The notes beneath the pieces are model-generated. The model saw nothing but the letters and a program-made list of their open reading frames with translations, did not search any database and had not been told where the DNA came from. From assembly GCF_026309355.1 (NCBI RefSeq), contig NZ_JAPJZK010000001.1, positions 5,662,501-5,726,500 of the forward strand: a stretch of 64,000 nucleotides of DNA, read 5' to 3'. Source of the stretch: Spartinivicinus marinus. GTDB lineage: Bacteria > Pseudomonadota > Gammaproteobacteria > Pseudomonadales > Zooshikellaceae. A program made the position numbers and the translations under genes. Numbering within the stretch: the first letter of the stretch is position 1; each line of letters starts with the position of its first letter. This document shows, one piece after another, positions 8,355-17,411 of the stretch.

Positions 8355-10421
8355 ATGTTGGCATCTAAGCATAAAAACTCGCATCAGTCGTTAGCAAAAA
8401 GCACATTGGCTCACATATTATTAATAAGCTCAATGATTACCCTGGTTATTGTTTGCGCACAAATTTACTCTGATTATCATGCTGATTTGAGTGTAATTGA
8501 TGAACGATTGAATAATATAGAAAGAAGCTATTTAACCCCTATTGCCAAACAAGCATGGGATTATAATTTCGAAGCTCTCTCCGTGACCATTGATGGCATT
8601 GGCCAGTTGCCAGATGTAGCATTTGTTAGCTTTGTTAATATTGAAAATAAAGCATTTATTGCAAATAAACTGGAAGATGTAAAATACCCTCGGGAACGAA
8701 TTTATCCTATTAATTATATGGCGGGTGATCGTCCTGTGAGTGTTGGTCAGTTAACGGTAGTGGTTGAGTTAGCCAATGTGTATGAACGGCTAATTGATAA
8801 GTCTATCCTTATTGCCTTTTCTCAAGCAATAAAAACCTTTCTAGTGTCTGTGTTTATTTTGTATTTTATTTATAGGTTAATCGTATCGAGAATAAATAAA
8901 GCAAAAGATTTTGCCGATGCTTTTTCATTAGATAACCTGGACACGGATGAAGAGCCTGAATTTGATAGTAACGATATCAAAAGTAATGATGAACTGTCTC
9001 AACTGCTTAGAGCCATGGAAAAGATGAAAAAACAGCTCAAGGAAGAAATAATGAAAAGAGAAGGAGATCAACAAAAGCTGTTTGAGCAGGCTAATTACGA
9101 TTCATTAACCAAACTGGTGAATCGCAAGTGTGCTTTCGATCGATTGGAGTTGTTACTAATACATGCCAAACGATATGACCAATCGTTAGCTGTCATTTAC
9201 TTAGACATAGACCACTTTAAGGATATTAATGATTCACTTGGTCATGATGCAGGTGATGAATTATTAAAGGTTTCTGCAGAACGCCTATGTAACACAGTGA
9301 GAAAAGGTGATATTGCTTGTCGATTGGGGGGAGATGAGTTTCTACTTATTTTAACGAATCTGCATTCACCGAATGCAGTGGAAATTGTTATTGAAAAGTT
9401 AGAAAACAGCTTTTCACAGGAGATGCATATATTAAAACACAGTCTTTATGTAACCCTCAGTATTGGTATTTCCATTTTCCCTTCTGATGGAAAAACGATG
9501 AACGAGCTCATAAAGAATGCGGATACTGCTTTATACAGTGCGAAAAAAGCAGGCAGAAATTGCCACCGGTATTTTGAACCACAAATGAACAAGTGGGCTG
9601 AAAAACGCTTGGAGATTAGTTCCAGGTTACGTAAAGCCATATCTGAAAATGAATTCACCATTTACTGTCAGCCGTTATTAAATATTAAAACCGGAAAGGT
9701 GGTTGGGGCTGAGGCTCTTATCAGATGGTTTAATAAAGAAGAGGGAGTAACACCTCCCGATAACTTTATACCGATATCAGAGGAAAATGGCCTCATAGTA
9801 GCTATTGGTGATCAAGTAGCGGAGTTGGTATTGGCTACAGCGGTTAAGTGGGAAATGACCTGGGGCAGCTCATTTCGGATGGCAATCAATATCTCTGCAC
9901 GGGAATTACGAGAAGCTAATTTTGTAGACCGTATTTCCAGGCAAATAAAAAAATATAATATAAGGAAGTCATCAATTGAAATAGAAGTAACTGAGCGCTT
10001 GTTATTGGATAAAAGCGATAAGTCGGTAGAAAATTTATTAAAGCTATCATTGCTTGGTCTTAGGTTATCGTTAGATGATTTTGGCACGGGCTATTCATCT
10101 TTAAGTTACTTACAAAAATATCCGTTTAGTACTTTAAAGTTGGATCGCTCTTTTTTGAAGAAAGTACCTCATGATAGAAAAGGTGCAGCACTCTCATCGG
10201 CTATAATTCATCTGGCACATAGTTTAGGGTTTGAGGTGATTGCGGAAGGAGTTGAAACAGAAGCGCAATATCGGTTTCTTGAACAGGAAGGTTGCGATAT
10301 TGTGCAAGGGTTTTACATTGCAAAGCCCATGAGTGTTCAAGACTTTGAACGTTGGATGGAGCAATGTTGTGGTAGTGTTGATTTTGATACACCTCCACCG
10401 GCTAAACAAATTAATGTGTAA
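8355..10421 (+). CDS. Membrane GGDEF-EAL c-di-GMP enzyme with periplasmic domain
   Basis: This 688-residue protein has a membrane segment at about 17-41, a periplasmic sensor of about 110 residues, a second membrane segment at about 151-178, a short HAMP-like linker, a GGDEF domain and an EAL domain. GGDEF is exact at 325-329 with an RKGD inhibitory site before it. EAL is at 453-455, with DDFGTGYSS at 574-582 and EGVET near 630. All catalytic signatures are present, so it may both make and degrade c-di-GMP. The periplasmic part contains QAWDYN near the first membrane segment, a pattern common in such short sensors, but I cannot name the domain. It follows the binding-protein gene by 54 bases, consistent with a two-gene operon. 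Confidence 0.93.
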   Translation: MLASKHKNSHQSLAKSTLAHILLISSMITLVIVCAQIYSDYHADLSVIDERLNNIERSYLTPIAKQAWDYNFEALSVTIDGIGQLPDVAFVSFVNIENKAFIANKLEDVKYPRERIYPINYMAGDRPVSVGQLTVVVELANVYERLIDKSILIAFSQAIKTFLVSVFILYFIYRLIVSRINKAKDFADAFSLDNLDTDEEPEFDSNDIKSNDELSQLLRAMEKMKKQLKEEIMKREGDQQKLFEQANYDSLTKLVNRKCAFDRLELLLIHAKRYDQSLAVIYLDIDHFKDINDSLGHDAGDELLKVSAERLCNTVRKGDIACRLGGDEFLLILTNLHSPNAVEIVIEKLENSFSQEMHILKHSLYVTLSIGISIFPSDGKTMNELIKNADTALYSAKKAGRNCHRYFEPQMNKWAEKRLEISSRLRKAISENEFTIYCQPLLNIKTGKVVGAEALIRWFNKEEGVTPPDNFIPISEENGLIVAIGDQVAELVLATAVKWEMTWGSSFRMAINISARELREANFVDRISRQIKKYNIRKSSIEIEVTERLLLDKSDKSVENLLKLSLLGLRLSLDDFGTGYSSLSYLQKYPFSTLKLDRSFLKKVPHDRKGAALSSAIIHLAHSLGFEVIAEGVETEAQYRFLEQEGCDIVQGFYIAKPMSVQDFERWMEQCCGSVDFDTPPPAKQINV

Positions 10422-10551
10422 ACTAACGCTTTACAGCAAAGCAAAACAGTTGCACACTAAACAAACATGTACATCTATACTCAAAGCGTCGAGTTTTTAG
10501 GAGCGGCTGTCGAGTAATGAGGTTCCTTGAGCCTATGAGTAATATTCATTC

Positions 10552-10581
10552 GAGAACAGTATAAATGAGAACAGTATAAAT
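10552..10581 (+). repeat. Perfect 15-bp tandem duplication carrying a -10-like box
   Basis: The unit GAGAACAGTATAAAT occurs twice in direct succession. Each copy ends in TATAAAT, close to a sigma-70 -10 element, and the second copy lies directly before a ribosome site (AGGAGA). It may duplicate a promoter -10 box, but no clear -35 box is visible. Confidence 0.7.
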
Positions 10582-10594
10582 AGGAGAAGATAAC

Positions 10595-10672
10595 ATGATG
10601 GTTATGAATTTGATTACTGATATTGTGTTAACAAGGAAAAACACTAGCGCGCAAGGGTATTGGTCTTCATAG
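10595..10672 (+). CDS. Possible small ORF, 25 residues
   Basis: The ATG at 10595 has a good ribosome site (AGGAGA, about 7 bases spacing) and reads 25 codons, starting MMVMNLITD and ending at TAG 10670-10672. There is no recognisable domain. It follows the tandem -10-like repeat and precedes a hairpin, so it could be a leader peptide or a small expressed protein. Support is limited to the start context. Confidence 0.3.
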   Translation: MMVMNLITDIVLTRKNTSAQGYWSS

Positions 10673-10887
10673 TGTGTAGATGATTACCGTTTAATCTGAC
10701 GGTAAGCAAGCAGTAATACTTTTCTGATTCCCTTCTTTACTTGTATAGCTCTTTAGTTATATAGCTCTTATACAAGTGCTTCGCTATTCTGGTGTTTTTC
10801 CTGTTCAAAAACGGCTTCTTAATTTCGTGGCATTTTATGCTGTTAATGGCATAGATGCAGTGTTTTCTTACGACAGGAGAAAGTGTC

Positions 10888-11970
10888 GTGCAATTGGACA
10901 GATTACGTCGTTTTGGTTGGAAAGCATTTTTTATGCAGCAGTTATCACTGGTAGAGTGGGATAACTTTATTCCTGCACGGATATGCAATATCCAACGTGA
11001 TCGTATTTTCGTTGAAACTGAACAAGGCAAGCAGCTGTTGCGAATAGGCAAACAGGACTGTCCAATCAGTGCTTGGCTAGCGGTTGGTGACTGGGTGATG
11101 GCTGAAGAAAAAGAGGACTGCCTTTGGCTGACGCGTTTATTGGATAGGAGCAGCTTATTGCGTCGACAAGCCGCAGGGCAACAAACTAGGGAACAATTAT
11201 TAGCAGCTAATGTTGACACTATGCTGGTAGTGACTTCGCTAAATCAAGATTATAACCTGCATCGTTTGCAACGGTATATTATGGTTGCTCATGATGCAGG
11301 ACTTGAGCCTGTGGTGGTATTTACTAAGGCAGACTTGGTTGAAAACCCTGAAAACTGGGTAGCTGAAGTTGGCCATGAGCTGAACTTAAATGCGGTTGCA
11401 GTGAATGGTTTGGACTCACAAGACGTAAGCCGTCAACTGGCCCCATGGCTAGTGCCTGGTGAAACGTTGGTATTAATAGGTTCTTCAGGGGTTGGTAAAT
11501 CCACCCTGATTAATGCAATTCTGGGTCAACAGGTGCTGGATACGGGAGGTATTCGTAAGAATGATGATAAAGGACGTCATACGACAACAGGCCGATATTT
11601 ACTACATACTGAAACTGACGTGAATATTATTGATACGCCTGGAATGCGGGAGGTTCAGTTATGGTTGGAGGAAGGGCAGCTGGCTGAAGTGTTTGACGAT
11701 ATTTTACAACTGGCTAAACAGTGTTATTTCAGAAACTGCCAACATGGAGAAGAACCGGGTTGTAAAATACAGTCTGCGCTTGAGACTGGCTTGCTAAGTC
11801 TAGATCGTTGGCAGCATTATTTAAAACTGCAAAAAGAAGAAGCGCATCATTTAAGGCAGGCTCAGGGTATTGCAGCCCAGCGGCAGCACTTTAAGTCGTT
11901 TGCGAAAACGGTGCGATCACATCAAACTGAAAAGTGGCAACTAAAAACAGGTAAAGTGAAGCCATCTTAA
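10888..11970 (+). CDS. rsgA: Ribosome small-subunit GTPase RsgA
   Basis: This 360-residue circularly permuted GTPase acts in late 30S subunit maturation. An N-terminal OB-fold (about 30-95) precedes the permuted G domain, in which G4 (TKADL) comes before G1 (GSSGVGKST, 198-206) and G3 (DTPGMRE). The C-terminal zinc knuckle CYFRNCQHGEEPGC supplies Cys and His ligands. I chose GTG at 10888 because AGGAGA ends 7 bases before it; the ATG 33 bases upstream has no ribosome site. Length and motif order match the family. It appears monocistronic, with a hairpin shared with the converging purine operon just after it. Confidence 0.96.
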   Translation: MQLDRLRRFGWKAFFMQQLSLVEWDNFIPARICNIQRDRIFVETEQGKQLLRIGKQDCPISAWLAVGDWVMAEEKEDCLWLTRLLDRSSLLRRQAAGQQTREQLLAANVDTMLVVTSLNQDYNLHRLQRYIMVAHDAGLEPVVVFTKADLVENPENWVAEVGHELNLNAVAVNGLDSQDVSRQLAPWLVPGETLVLIGSSGVGKSTLINAILGQQVLDTGGIRKNDDKGRHTTTGRYLLHTETDVNIIDTPGMREVQLWLEEGQLAEVFDDILQLAKQCYFRNCQHGEEPGCKIQSALETGLLSLDRWQHYLKLQKEEAHHLRQAQGIAAQRQHFKSFAKTVRSHQTEKWQLKTGKVKPS

Positions 11971-11986
11971 CTACCACTAGCGAAAA

Positions 11987-12022
11987 AACTATTCCTCAGC
12001 GTTGACCTATTGAGGAATAGTT
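11987..12022 (-). terminator. Intrinsic terminator of the purine operon
   Basis: A perfect 12-bp inverted repeat (AACTATTCCTCA at 11987-11998, TGAGGAATAGTT at 12011-12022) is flanked on its left by an A-run. Read on the minus strand this gives a hairpin followed by TTTTTT, right after the puuD stop. It has no T-run in the plus direction, so it mainly serves the minus-strand operon. Confidence 0.85.
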
Positions 12023-12034
12023 GCTGTTGCGTTG

Positions 12035-13276
12035 CTAACTAGCTGGCGCTCCCTGAGCAATCCAGCGAGCGATTAACTCCCTCTCTGGTTGAGTCATTCC
12101 AGTTTTATTCATAAAAGGCATGTCTGTAGCGTCAATAACTCTGGCTTTTATTCGAGGAGCCCATTGTTGCATTGCTAAAATGTCGTCTAATAACACACCA
12201 CCTGGCGCTATCCGAAAAGTATTATCAGTCGGTTTTATTGAGTGACAACTTGCGCAGCGATTCTTCAATACTTGTTCAATTTGAACAACGTCAACAATAG
12301 CGGGTTGATGGTGTTTTTCAACCATGGTGGTGTGTGCTTGAGCAGGGCTAGTGGGTTTAGATGTAAATAAGGCAAAAGGAGCCATACTAATCGCTAATAC
12401 AACGGTTGCAATTCCAGCCCCAATTAAAATGCCTGGCTTGTGGATTCCTTTGTGACGTAATACAAAATATTGCCTGCTAATAGCAGTGATTACAATAATG
12501 GCAATTAAAATGGCCCAATTATAGGCATGGCTATAGGTTATTGGATAATGGTTGCTGATCATAATAAAAACCAACGGTAGTGTGGTGTATGTATTATGAG
12601 TTGAGCGTAATTTTGCTTTAGCCCCCCATTGAGGATCAGGCATTTTACCGGTTTTTACTGCCGTAACGAGTGCTTGTTGAGACGGAATAATAATGCGGAA
12701 TACATTGCCTACCATAATGGTGCCAATAACAGCACCCATATGAATATAAGCTCCTCGGGCGCTGAATGTATGGGTCAAAAAGTAAGCAAGGGCAGTGGCT
12801 AAGGTGAGAAGGACAATACCTAATATTCCACCCTGTTTGGCTAGCTTGGAATTACATAATAAATCATAACAAAACCAACCACCAATAATGACTGTTAGGC
12901 CAACGCCAATAGCCTGCCATTGGGTCAGATCAGCGATTCGCTTATCAATTAAATAGACCTCAGCACCAACGTAATACATAAGGGCTAATAAAAAAAAGCC
13001 AGTTATCCAAGTAGTGTAGGCTTCCCACTTAAACCAATGTAAAGTGGATGGCATGGTGCGTGGTGCCAGCTGATATTTAGCTACTTCATAAAAGCCTCCC
13101 CCATGAATAGCCCATAAATCCCCTTTAATGCCTTGATCGATTTTCCATTGAGGCGGTTTTTCTAAATGATTATCTAACCAGATAAAATAGAAAGATGCGC
13201 CTATCCAGGCGATACCCGTGATAACATGTAAAAATCGCAATAATAGGTTGAGCCATTCGGTCAGATACGGGTCCAT
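12035..13276 (-). CDS. puuD: Membrane urate oxidase PuuD with C-terminal cytochrome c
   Basis: This 413-residue inner-membrane protein oxidises urate to 5-hydroxyisourate and passes electrons to the respiratory chain rather than to O2 as in uricase. About eight hydrophobic segments form the DUF989 domain (residues 1-300), starting LLLRFLHVITGIAWIGASFYF and rich in His. A c-type cytochrome follows, with haem motif CASCH at 341-345 and a likely Met ligand in DMPFMNKTGM. It is the last gene of the purine operon, 56 bases after allA, and a terminator follows. The neighbours (uraH, uraD) carry out the next two steps, which supports the assignment. The start ATG is unambiguous. Confidence 0.93.
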   Translation of the reverse strand: MDPYLTEWLNLLLRFLHVITGIAWIGASFYFIWLDNHLEKPPQWKIDQGIKGDLWAIHGGGFYEVAKYQLAPRTMPSTLHWFKWEAYTTWITGFFLLALMYYVGAEVYLIDKRIADLTQWQAIGVGLTVIIGGWFCYDLLCNSKLAKQGGILGIVLLTLATALAYFLTHTFSARGAYIHMGAVIGTIMVGNVFRIIIPSQQALVTAVKTGKMPDPQWGAKAKLRSTHNTYTTLPLVFIMISNHYPITYSHAYNWAILIAIIVITAISRQYFVLRHKGIHKPGILIGAGIATVVLAISMAPFALFTSKPTSPAQAHTTMVEKHHQPAIVDVVQIEQVLKNRCASCHSIKPTDNTFRIAPGGVLLDDILAMQQWAPRIKARVIDATDMPFMNKTGMTQPERELIARWIAQGAPAS

Positions 13277-13332
13277 TTTTAGCTACCACTCGTCCATTGT
13301 GAAATTAGTGTGTTGAATTATTAGCGGTGCCC

Positions 13333-13839
13333 TTAAGAGAGTTCAATGATTATCTGTTGGTCTGTGGGTAAATAGACCTCTTCACAATTATTACCTTTAC
13401 CTCCTCGATCGATGACTAAAAAATCACTGGTATGCTGTAATGCTAAACAGAAGTGATGCCAGGTACCAGGATGATAATTAACGCCTTGCCAGGGTTGTGC
13501 TAAAAAGACTTCAATTGCAGTCATATCAAATGGGCCTTTGGGAGCGACTGCCACTAAATAGGGGTATTGGCTAAGGGGATAAAAAGTCTGGCTTGATAGG
13601 GGGTGGTGTTCCATTACCGTGAGCTTGACTGGTACAGACAAAGGCTTGGAACGAAAAATACTCAGTAATGGTGTCCCATTACAGGCAGATGCATCAATGG
13701 TCGCTAAGTCGTGAAAGCGTTGAGTGTAACCCTGATTAATCATTAAAAAAGGTGTTTCCTCGTTGACTTCAATTAGGTCGCCAAAAGGAGCAAAGCCAGC
13801 CTTGGTTAAAGGCTTAGGTTGAATGGTTGGGTTGTGCAT
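13333..13839 (-). CDS. allA: Ureidoglycolate lyase AllA
   Basis: The protein of about 168 residues splits ureidoglycolate into glyoxylate and urea. Recognisable parts are PLTKAGFAPFGDLIE at the N-terminus, the central EHHPLSSQTFYPL containing metal- or substrate-site residues, and GVNYHPGTWHH near the end. I chose ATG at 13839: it begins just before the conserved N-terminus and leaves a 25-base gap after uraH. A longer frame back to 13953 would overlap uraH by about 90 bases and has no sense as an N-terminus. It lies between uraH and puuD in the purine operon and finishes the pathway. Confidence 0.92.
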   Translation of the reverse strand: MHNPTIQPKPLTKAGFAPFGDLIEVNEETPFLMINQGYTQRFHDLATIDASACNGTPLLSIFRSKPLSVPVKLTVMEHHPLSSQTFYPLSQYPYLVAVAPKGPFDMTAIEVFLAQPWQGVNYHPGTWHHFCLALQHTSDFLVIDRGGKGNNCEEVYLPTDQQIIIELS

Positions 13840-13864
13840 AAGGTGGCATTTTACGTATGAATCA

Positions 13865-14206
13865 TTAGCTACCACGATAAGTCGTGTAACCATGGGCAGA
13901 CAGCAATAAGGGAATATGATAGTGATCACGATCCCCATTAATACGAAACACAATGTCTACATAGGGATAAAAGACAGTTGTTCCTTGGTACTCAAAATAG
14001 TTTTGGGTGTCAAAGTGCACTCGGTAAGTGCCTGCAGGTAAACGTTGATCTGGGGGAAGTAAGTCTAGAATGCGACCATCATGATCCGTTTTCCCCTGAG
14101 CTAACATTTCCCAGCCATGTTCAGTTTGCCAACTCAAATGAATCGATAGATTAGGGGCGGGGCGACCATGAGTGGTGTCCAATACATGGGTGGTAATTTG
14201 GCTCAT
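13865..14206 (-). CDS. uraH: 5-hydroxyisourate hydrolase (transthyretin-like)
   Basis: This 113-residue protein hydrolyses 5-hydroxyisourate to OHCU. It has the N-terminal THVLDTTHGRPA motif with its active-site His, a central Arg in YRVHF, and the C-terminal signature YRGS. Length is typical for a soluble tetrameric HIU hydrolase with no signal peptide. Its start overlaps the uraD stop by 4 bases (ATGA), which implies translational coupling. Confidence 0.96.
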   Translation of the reverse strand: MSQITTHVLDTTHGRPAPNLSIHLSWQTEHGWEMLAQGKTDHDGRILDLLPPDQRLPAGTYRVHFDTQNYFEYQGTTVFYPYVDIVFRINGDRDHYHIPLLLSAHGYTTYRGS

Positions 14207-14766
14207 ATTAATTTCTCCAAGCGAAGACGAGTAATTTTCTGTTGTTCAGTCGCTGCATTGTTTAATTCTGTTTGACGGTCATTTAATAGACGTTGTTGTA
14301 ATAGTTGCAGCATTTGCTCTGCAGACTTTCCGGTAGCACACACAAGAAAGATAAACCCAAATTTTTGCTCATAGGCTTGATTGTTAGCGGCTAATGCTTG
14401 CAATGTGTATTCTGCTGCTTCGTGGATACTGGCTTGTTCATGGTTGGCGAATGACTGAGTATGTGCATATTTAGCGCGTAAGCTGTGAATATCACCAATT
14501 TGGGGATGGCCTGAAAAGGCTTCCAAGTAATCGGCTTCTGTTAGGTTTTGCCAGTGATATTCAGCTTGTTGGAAAAGCTGGTTGTGGTTAGCAAAAGGGC
14601 GACTTGCCACCATTTTTGTTACCCAGATAGTTGATGTACAACACTGACTGAATAAGCGGAGAGCATCAGTTTCGGCTAATTGATTTATGGCCGCTATCTT
14701 ATTTGAATCTGCTTCTAGGGTCGAGGCTGTTTGTAGTGTTTCCTTAGAGGCAGGAATAGTACTCAT
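14203..14766 (-). CDS. uraD: OHCU decarboxylase
   Basis: This 187-residue protein decarboxylates 2-oxo-4-hydroxy-4-carboxy-5-ureidoimidazoline to S-allantoin. Key features are the catalytic-type His segment YLEAFSGHPQIGD, the ASIHEAAEY region and FGFIFLVCATGKSAEQML near the end. Its 4-base overlaps with alc upstream and uraH downstream show tight coupling. The extra 20-30 residues at the N-terminus are variable in this family. Confidence 0.95.
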   Translation of the reverse strand: MSTIPASKETLQTASTLEADSNKIAAINQLAETDALRLFSQCCTSTIWVTKMVASRPFANHNQLFQQAEYHWQNLTEADYLEAFSGHPQIGDIHSLRAKYAHTQSFANHEQASIHEAAEYTLQALAANNQAYEQKFGFIFLVCATGKSAEQMLQLLQQRLLNDRQTELNNAATEQQKITRLRLEKLI

Positions 14767-15791
14767 AAAAGATCCTCTTTACGGTAGCCAAATACTCGCA
14801 GCCGGCTAATACCTCCGTCGGGAAAAATATTCAGGCGAACATGAGTAAAGGTTTGCCTGGGATCCGCTATAATTTCGCTAATCAATAAATGTTCATGGTG
14901 AGCCATGAGTTTGGTGTCAGGAATAATGGTTTGCCAGTTTTTATTCTGATAAAAGTCATCGTTGTGTGCAGTGATTGCTTCCAGTGAGAATCGGTCGGGG
15001 TAGTTACCTTTAAAATGGTTGGTATCAACAATGACTTTATTAATACTCCCTTCAGCTCCTAATTTAATAATCACCCAGTCGTATTGATTATCTCGTCGTC
15101 GTTTGGTTTCCCAGCCATCGCTCATATTGGTAGCACGCCCAGGCATCAGTAAGTTATTTTTATCGCTAAAAAACATGTCACTACACTGAATAGCCTGGCC
15201 TCCATTGGTGATGGCTGCTAGATCGACTAATTCACCAGTTAACACAGAACTCCAGGTGATGTGTGGTTGACCATAAACACGTAATCGAGCAACTCCGCCA
15301 TCAGGATATATATTCAACCGCACATGGCTCCATGGGGTTAAACTGGGAATACGAAACAGGTTTTGGCTATGGGCTTCTACCAGTCTTTGAGGGAGTATTT
15401 CAACCCATTCAGGATGATTTTTGCCAGCAAAACCGTCATCATTAAGACAGGCAGCGTCTAACGAAAACGCTAACGGCGCATTGCCACGGAAATGGTTGGT
15501 ATCTACATCAATACCTTTAATAATACCTGGAATACCTAACCGTAAAATACACCAATCATGGTCTCGGCCATTATCTCGGCCAAAACTGCGCCGGGATTCC
15601 CAACCATCCATCCATTTACCCCGATCCGTATATTTATCAGCAATAAACACGCCACGACCAGGCTTAATTAAATTTTCCATTGGGGCAAAAAAATCGTCAC
15701 TGCAAGTAAGGGTTTCTCCACCCACCCGTTCAGCAGCAAGGTCAATCAGCGACCGGGTAAACTCAGTATGTAATGGGTTATCAGTTATCAT
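14763..15791 (-). CDS. alc: Allantoicase
   Basis: This 342-residue protein hydrolyses allantoate to ureidoglycolate and urea. It is built from two similar jelly-roll halves: the first with DFFAPMENLIKPGRG, DGWESRRSFGRD and DVDTNHFRGNAP, the second with DMFFSDKNNLLMPGRA, DGWETKRRRDNQ and VDTNHFKGNYP. The duplicated motifs are diagnostic. It overlaps uraD by 4 bases. Upstream, a 167-base gap with a hairpin repeat separates it from allB. Together with AllA it indicates the allantoicase route, which releases urea, rather than the allantoate amidohydrolase route, which releases ammonia. Confidence 0.95.
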   Translation of the reverse strand: MITDNPLHTEFTRSLIDLAAERVGGETLTCSDDFFAPMENLIKPGRGVFIADKYTDRGKWMDGWESRRSFGRDNGRDHDWCILRLGIPGIIKGIDVDTNHFRGNAPLAFSLDAACLNDDGFAGKNHPEWVEILPQRLVEAHSQNLFRIPSLTPWSHVRLNIYPDGGVARLRVYGQPHITWSSVLTGELVDLAAITNGGQAIQCSDMFFSDKNNLLMPGRATNMSDGWETKRRRDNQYDWVIIKLGAEGSINKVIVDTNHFKGNYPDRFSLEAITAHNDDFYQNKNWQTIIPDTKLMAHHEHLLISEIIADPRQTFTHVRLNIFPDGGISRLRVFGYRKEDLL

Positions 15792-15809
15792 TGTTTTTCC
15801 ATTAAATTA

Positions 15810-15906
15810 GGGCCAGATAGAGGATCCAGAACACGCAGTAAATCCATCCATGGATGCTCTAATCGGCATCCATGCCTCATAAGGTTCAGGTTCCTCTATC
15901 TAGCCC
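15810..15906. repeat. Hairpin repeat copy 1 (purine-operon family)
   Basis: An outer inverted repeat (GGGC + AGATAGAGGATCCAGAAC at 15810-15832, GTTCAGGTTCCTCTATCT + GCCC at 15884-15906) encloses a 51-base loop. The loop has its own inner stem CATGGATG / CATCCATG around CTCTAATCGG. The copy at 17412-17510 has 48 of 51 identical loop bases but different, still self-complementary arms. It lies between allB and alc. Confidence 0.9.
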
Positions 15907-15958
15907 ATTACAGCTTAGAAACACTAAATGCCAATTAAGTAGTAAGTAATATTTTGAA

Positions 15959-17347
15959 CTATTCATTTTCTTTTAATAAAGGCCTGCCAAATGGGCCATT
16001 TATAAATAAACCATTATTGTCTTTATTCTTTGCATAAATGATTTCACCTCGTAAGTAAGTGGTTAGTACTTCACCTGTCACTCGTTTGCCAGCATAAGGG
16101 GTTATTTTATGACGGTGTTTAATCAGCTTCTGGGTGATTGGGTAATGAACGGCTGGATCGAATACGAATAAGTCTGCTTGATAACCAGGGGCAATCCGGC
16201 CTTTAGTGTGTCCTAGACCAATAAAATCTGCTGGGGCTGAGGCCATCCAATGGGCGATATCAACCAAGGTAAAGCCCTGTTTGTTGGCTGCTGACCAAAT
16301 CAAGGGTAAACCAAACTGTAAGGCAGAAATGCCACCCCAGGCTTGCTCAAGATCACCACTGTCAATATGCTTCAGTTGTGGGGTACAAGGGGAGTGGTCC
16401 GATACGATAAAATCAATTAGTCCTGCTTTTAAACCATCCCACAACAGTTGTTGATTACCATGCTCTCGAATGGGGGGGCAGCATTTAAACAACGTTTTCC
16501 CATCGGGGATTGATTCTGCATCCAACGTTAAATAGTGAGGACAGGTTTCTGCGGTAATATCCAGTCCATCTCGACGGGCCTGGGCAATAGTGGGCAACGC
16601 TTCAGCAGACGACAAATGCACAATATGAATACGACTGTTGAGTCCTTTTGCTTTTGCATCAGCACAGAGTTGTACCAATAAATTAATGGCTTCATTTTCC
16701 CAGTGCTTGGGGCGGGAAGCTAAAAAGCTTTGGTAACTGTTACCGATAGTAGGGGGTGGCTGGTTATGCTGATCCAACTCTTTATGTAGGTCCAACTCCG
16801 CATGGATTAAATAAGGCACATGATATTTTGCCAGGATGGGAATAGCTTTACGCATGTCGGCTGCTGAAACAGGAGGGAATTCTTCAATACCTGAGTCGAT
16901 TAAAAAAGATTTAACCCCTAATACCCCTGCTGCTAATAACGCTTCTAAGTCTTCAATATTGCTGGGTACAACACCCCCCCAAAAGCCACAATCTACCCAT
17001 AGTTTGTTTTTAATGGCGTGCAGTTTTTCGTTGAAGGCCGTTTCCGTCGTAGTCACAGGAATACAGTTAAGTGGCATATCCACCAGTGTAGTAATACCAC
17101 CTGCCGCCGCCGCTTGGGTGGCGGTGTTAAAACCTTCCCAATCAGTGCGGCCGGGCTCATTAATATGCACATGAGTATCAACCAGGCCAGGCATTAATAC
17201 TAACTGCCCTAAATCTTCAATAGGACATTCGACACTAGTTGTATACTCCGTTACTGCCTGGATTAACCCATGATGAATAATCACCGTTGCTGGCTGAATA
17301 CCATTTGGAGTGACCACCTGTTGGCTACGAATAGCAAAATGATTCAA
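15959..17347 (-). CDS. allB: Allantoinase
   Basis: This 462-residue amidohydrolase opens the allantoin ring to give allantoate. The metal-binding HxH is in PGLVDTHVHINEPGRTDWEGF near residue 60, the carbamylated Lys in GVKSFLIDSG near 147, and later ligands are in IHAELD, IVHLSSAEAL and IVSDHSPCTP. The start is TTG at 17347: an in-frame stop lies two codons upstream, AGGGG lies about 9 bases before it, and the protein begins where the family does. It sits between xdhC and alc, with a hairpin repeat in each flanking gap. Confidence 0.93.
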   Translation of the reverse strand: MNHFAIRSQQVVTPNGIQPATVIIHHGLIQAVTEYTTSVECPIEDLGQLVLMPGLVDTHVHINEPGRTDWEGFNTATQAAAAGGITTLVDMPLNCIPVTTTETAFNEKLHAIKNKLWVDCGFWGGVVPSNIEDLEALLAAGVLGVKSFLIDSGIEEFPPVSAADMRKAIPILAKYHVPYLIHAELDLHKELDQHNQPPPTIGNSYQSFLASRPKHWENEAINLLVQLCADAKAKGLNSRIHIVHLSSAEALPTIAQARRDGLDITAETCPHYLTLDAESIPDGKTLFKCCPPIREHGNQQLLWDGLKAGLIDFIVSDHSPCTPQLKHIDSGDLEQAWGGISALQFGLPLIWSAANKQGFTLVDIAHWMASAPADFIGLGHTKGRIAPGYQADLFVFDPAVHYPITQKLIKHRHKITPYAGKRVTGEVLTTYLRGEIIYAKNKDNNGLFINGPFGRPLLKENE

Positions 17348-17411
17348 TAATCAATACCCCTGAATGCATATAAAGTTAAACATAAGGTTTTATTTTATGA
17401 GTTATTTGTAT

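Larger units (their letters stand above)
10422..10887. other. Intergenic region upstream of rsgA with small repeat, short ORF and hairpin
   Basis: Between the GGDEF-EAL gene and rsgA there is a 15-bp tandem duplication (10552-10581), a possible 25-codon ORF (10595-10672) and a hairpin TTACCGT / ACGGTAA (10684-10690 with 10699-10705). The hairpin has only a weak T-rich flank. The stretch from about 10740 to 10887 holds the rsgA leader. Confidence 0.5.

Noticed and set aside
10855-10887. Upstream ATG start for rsgA
   Set aside because: It has no ribosome site, whereas GTG 10888 has AGGAGA at ideal spacing.
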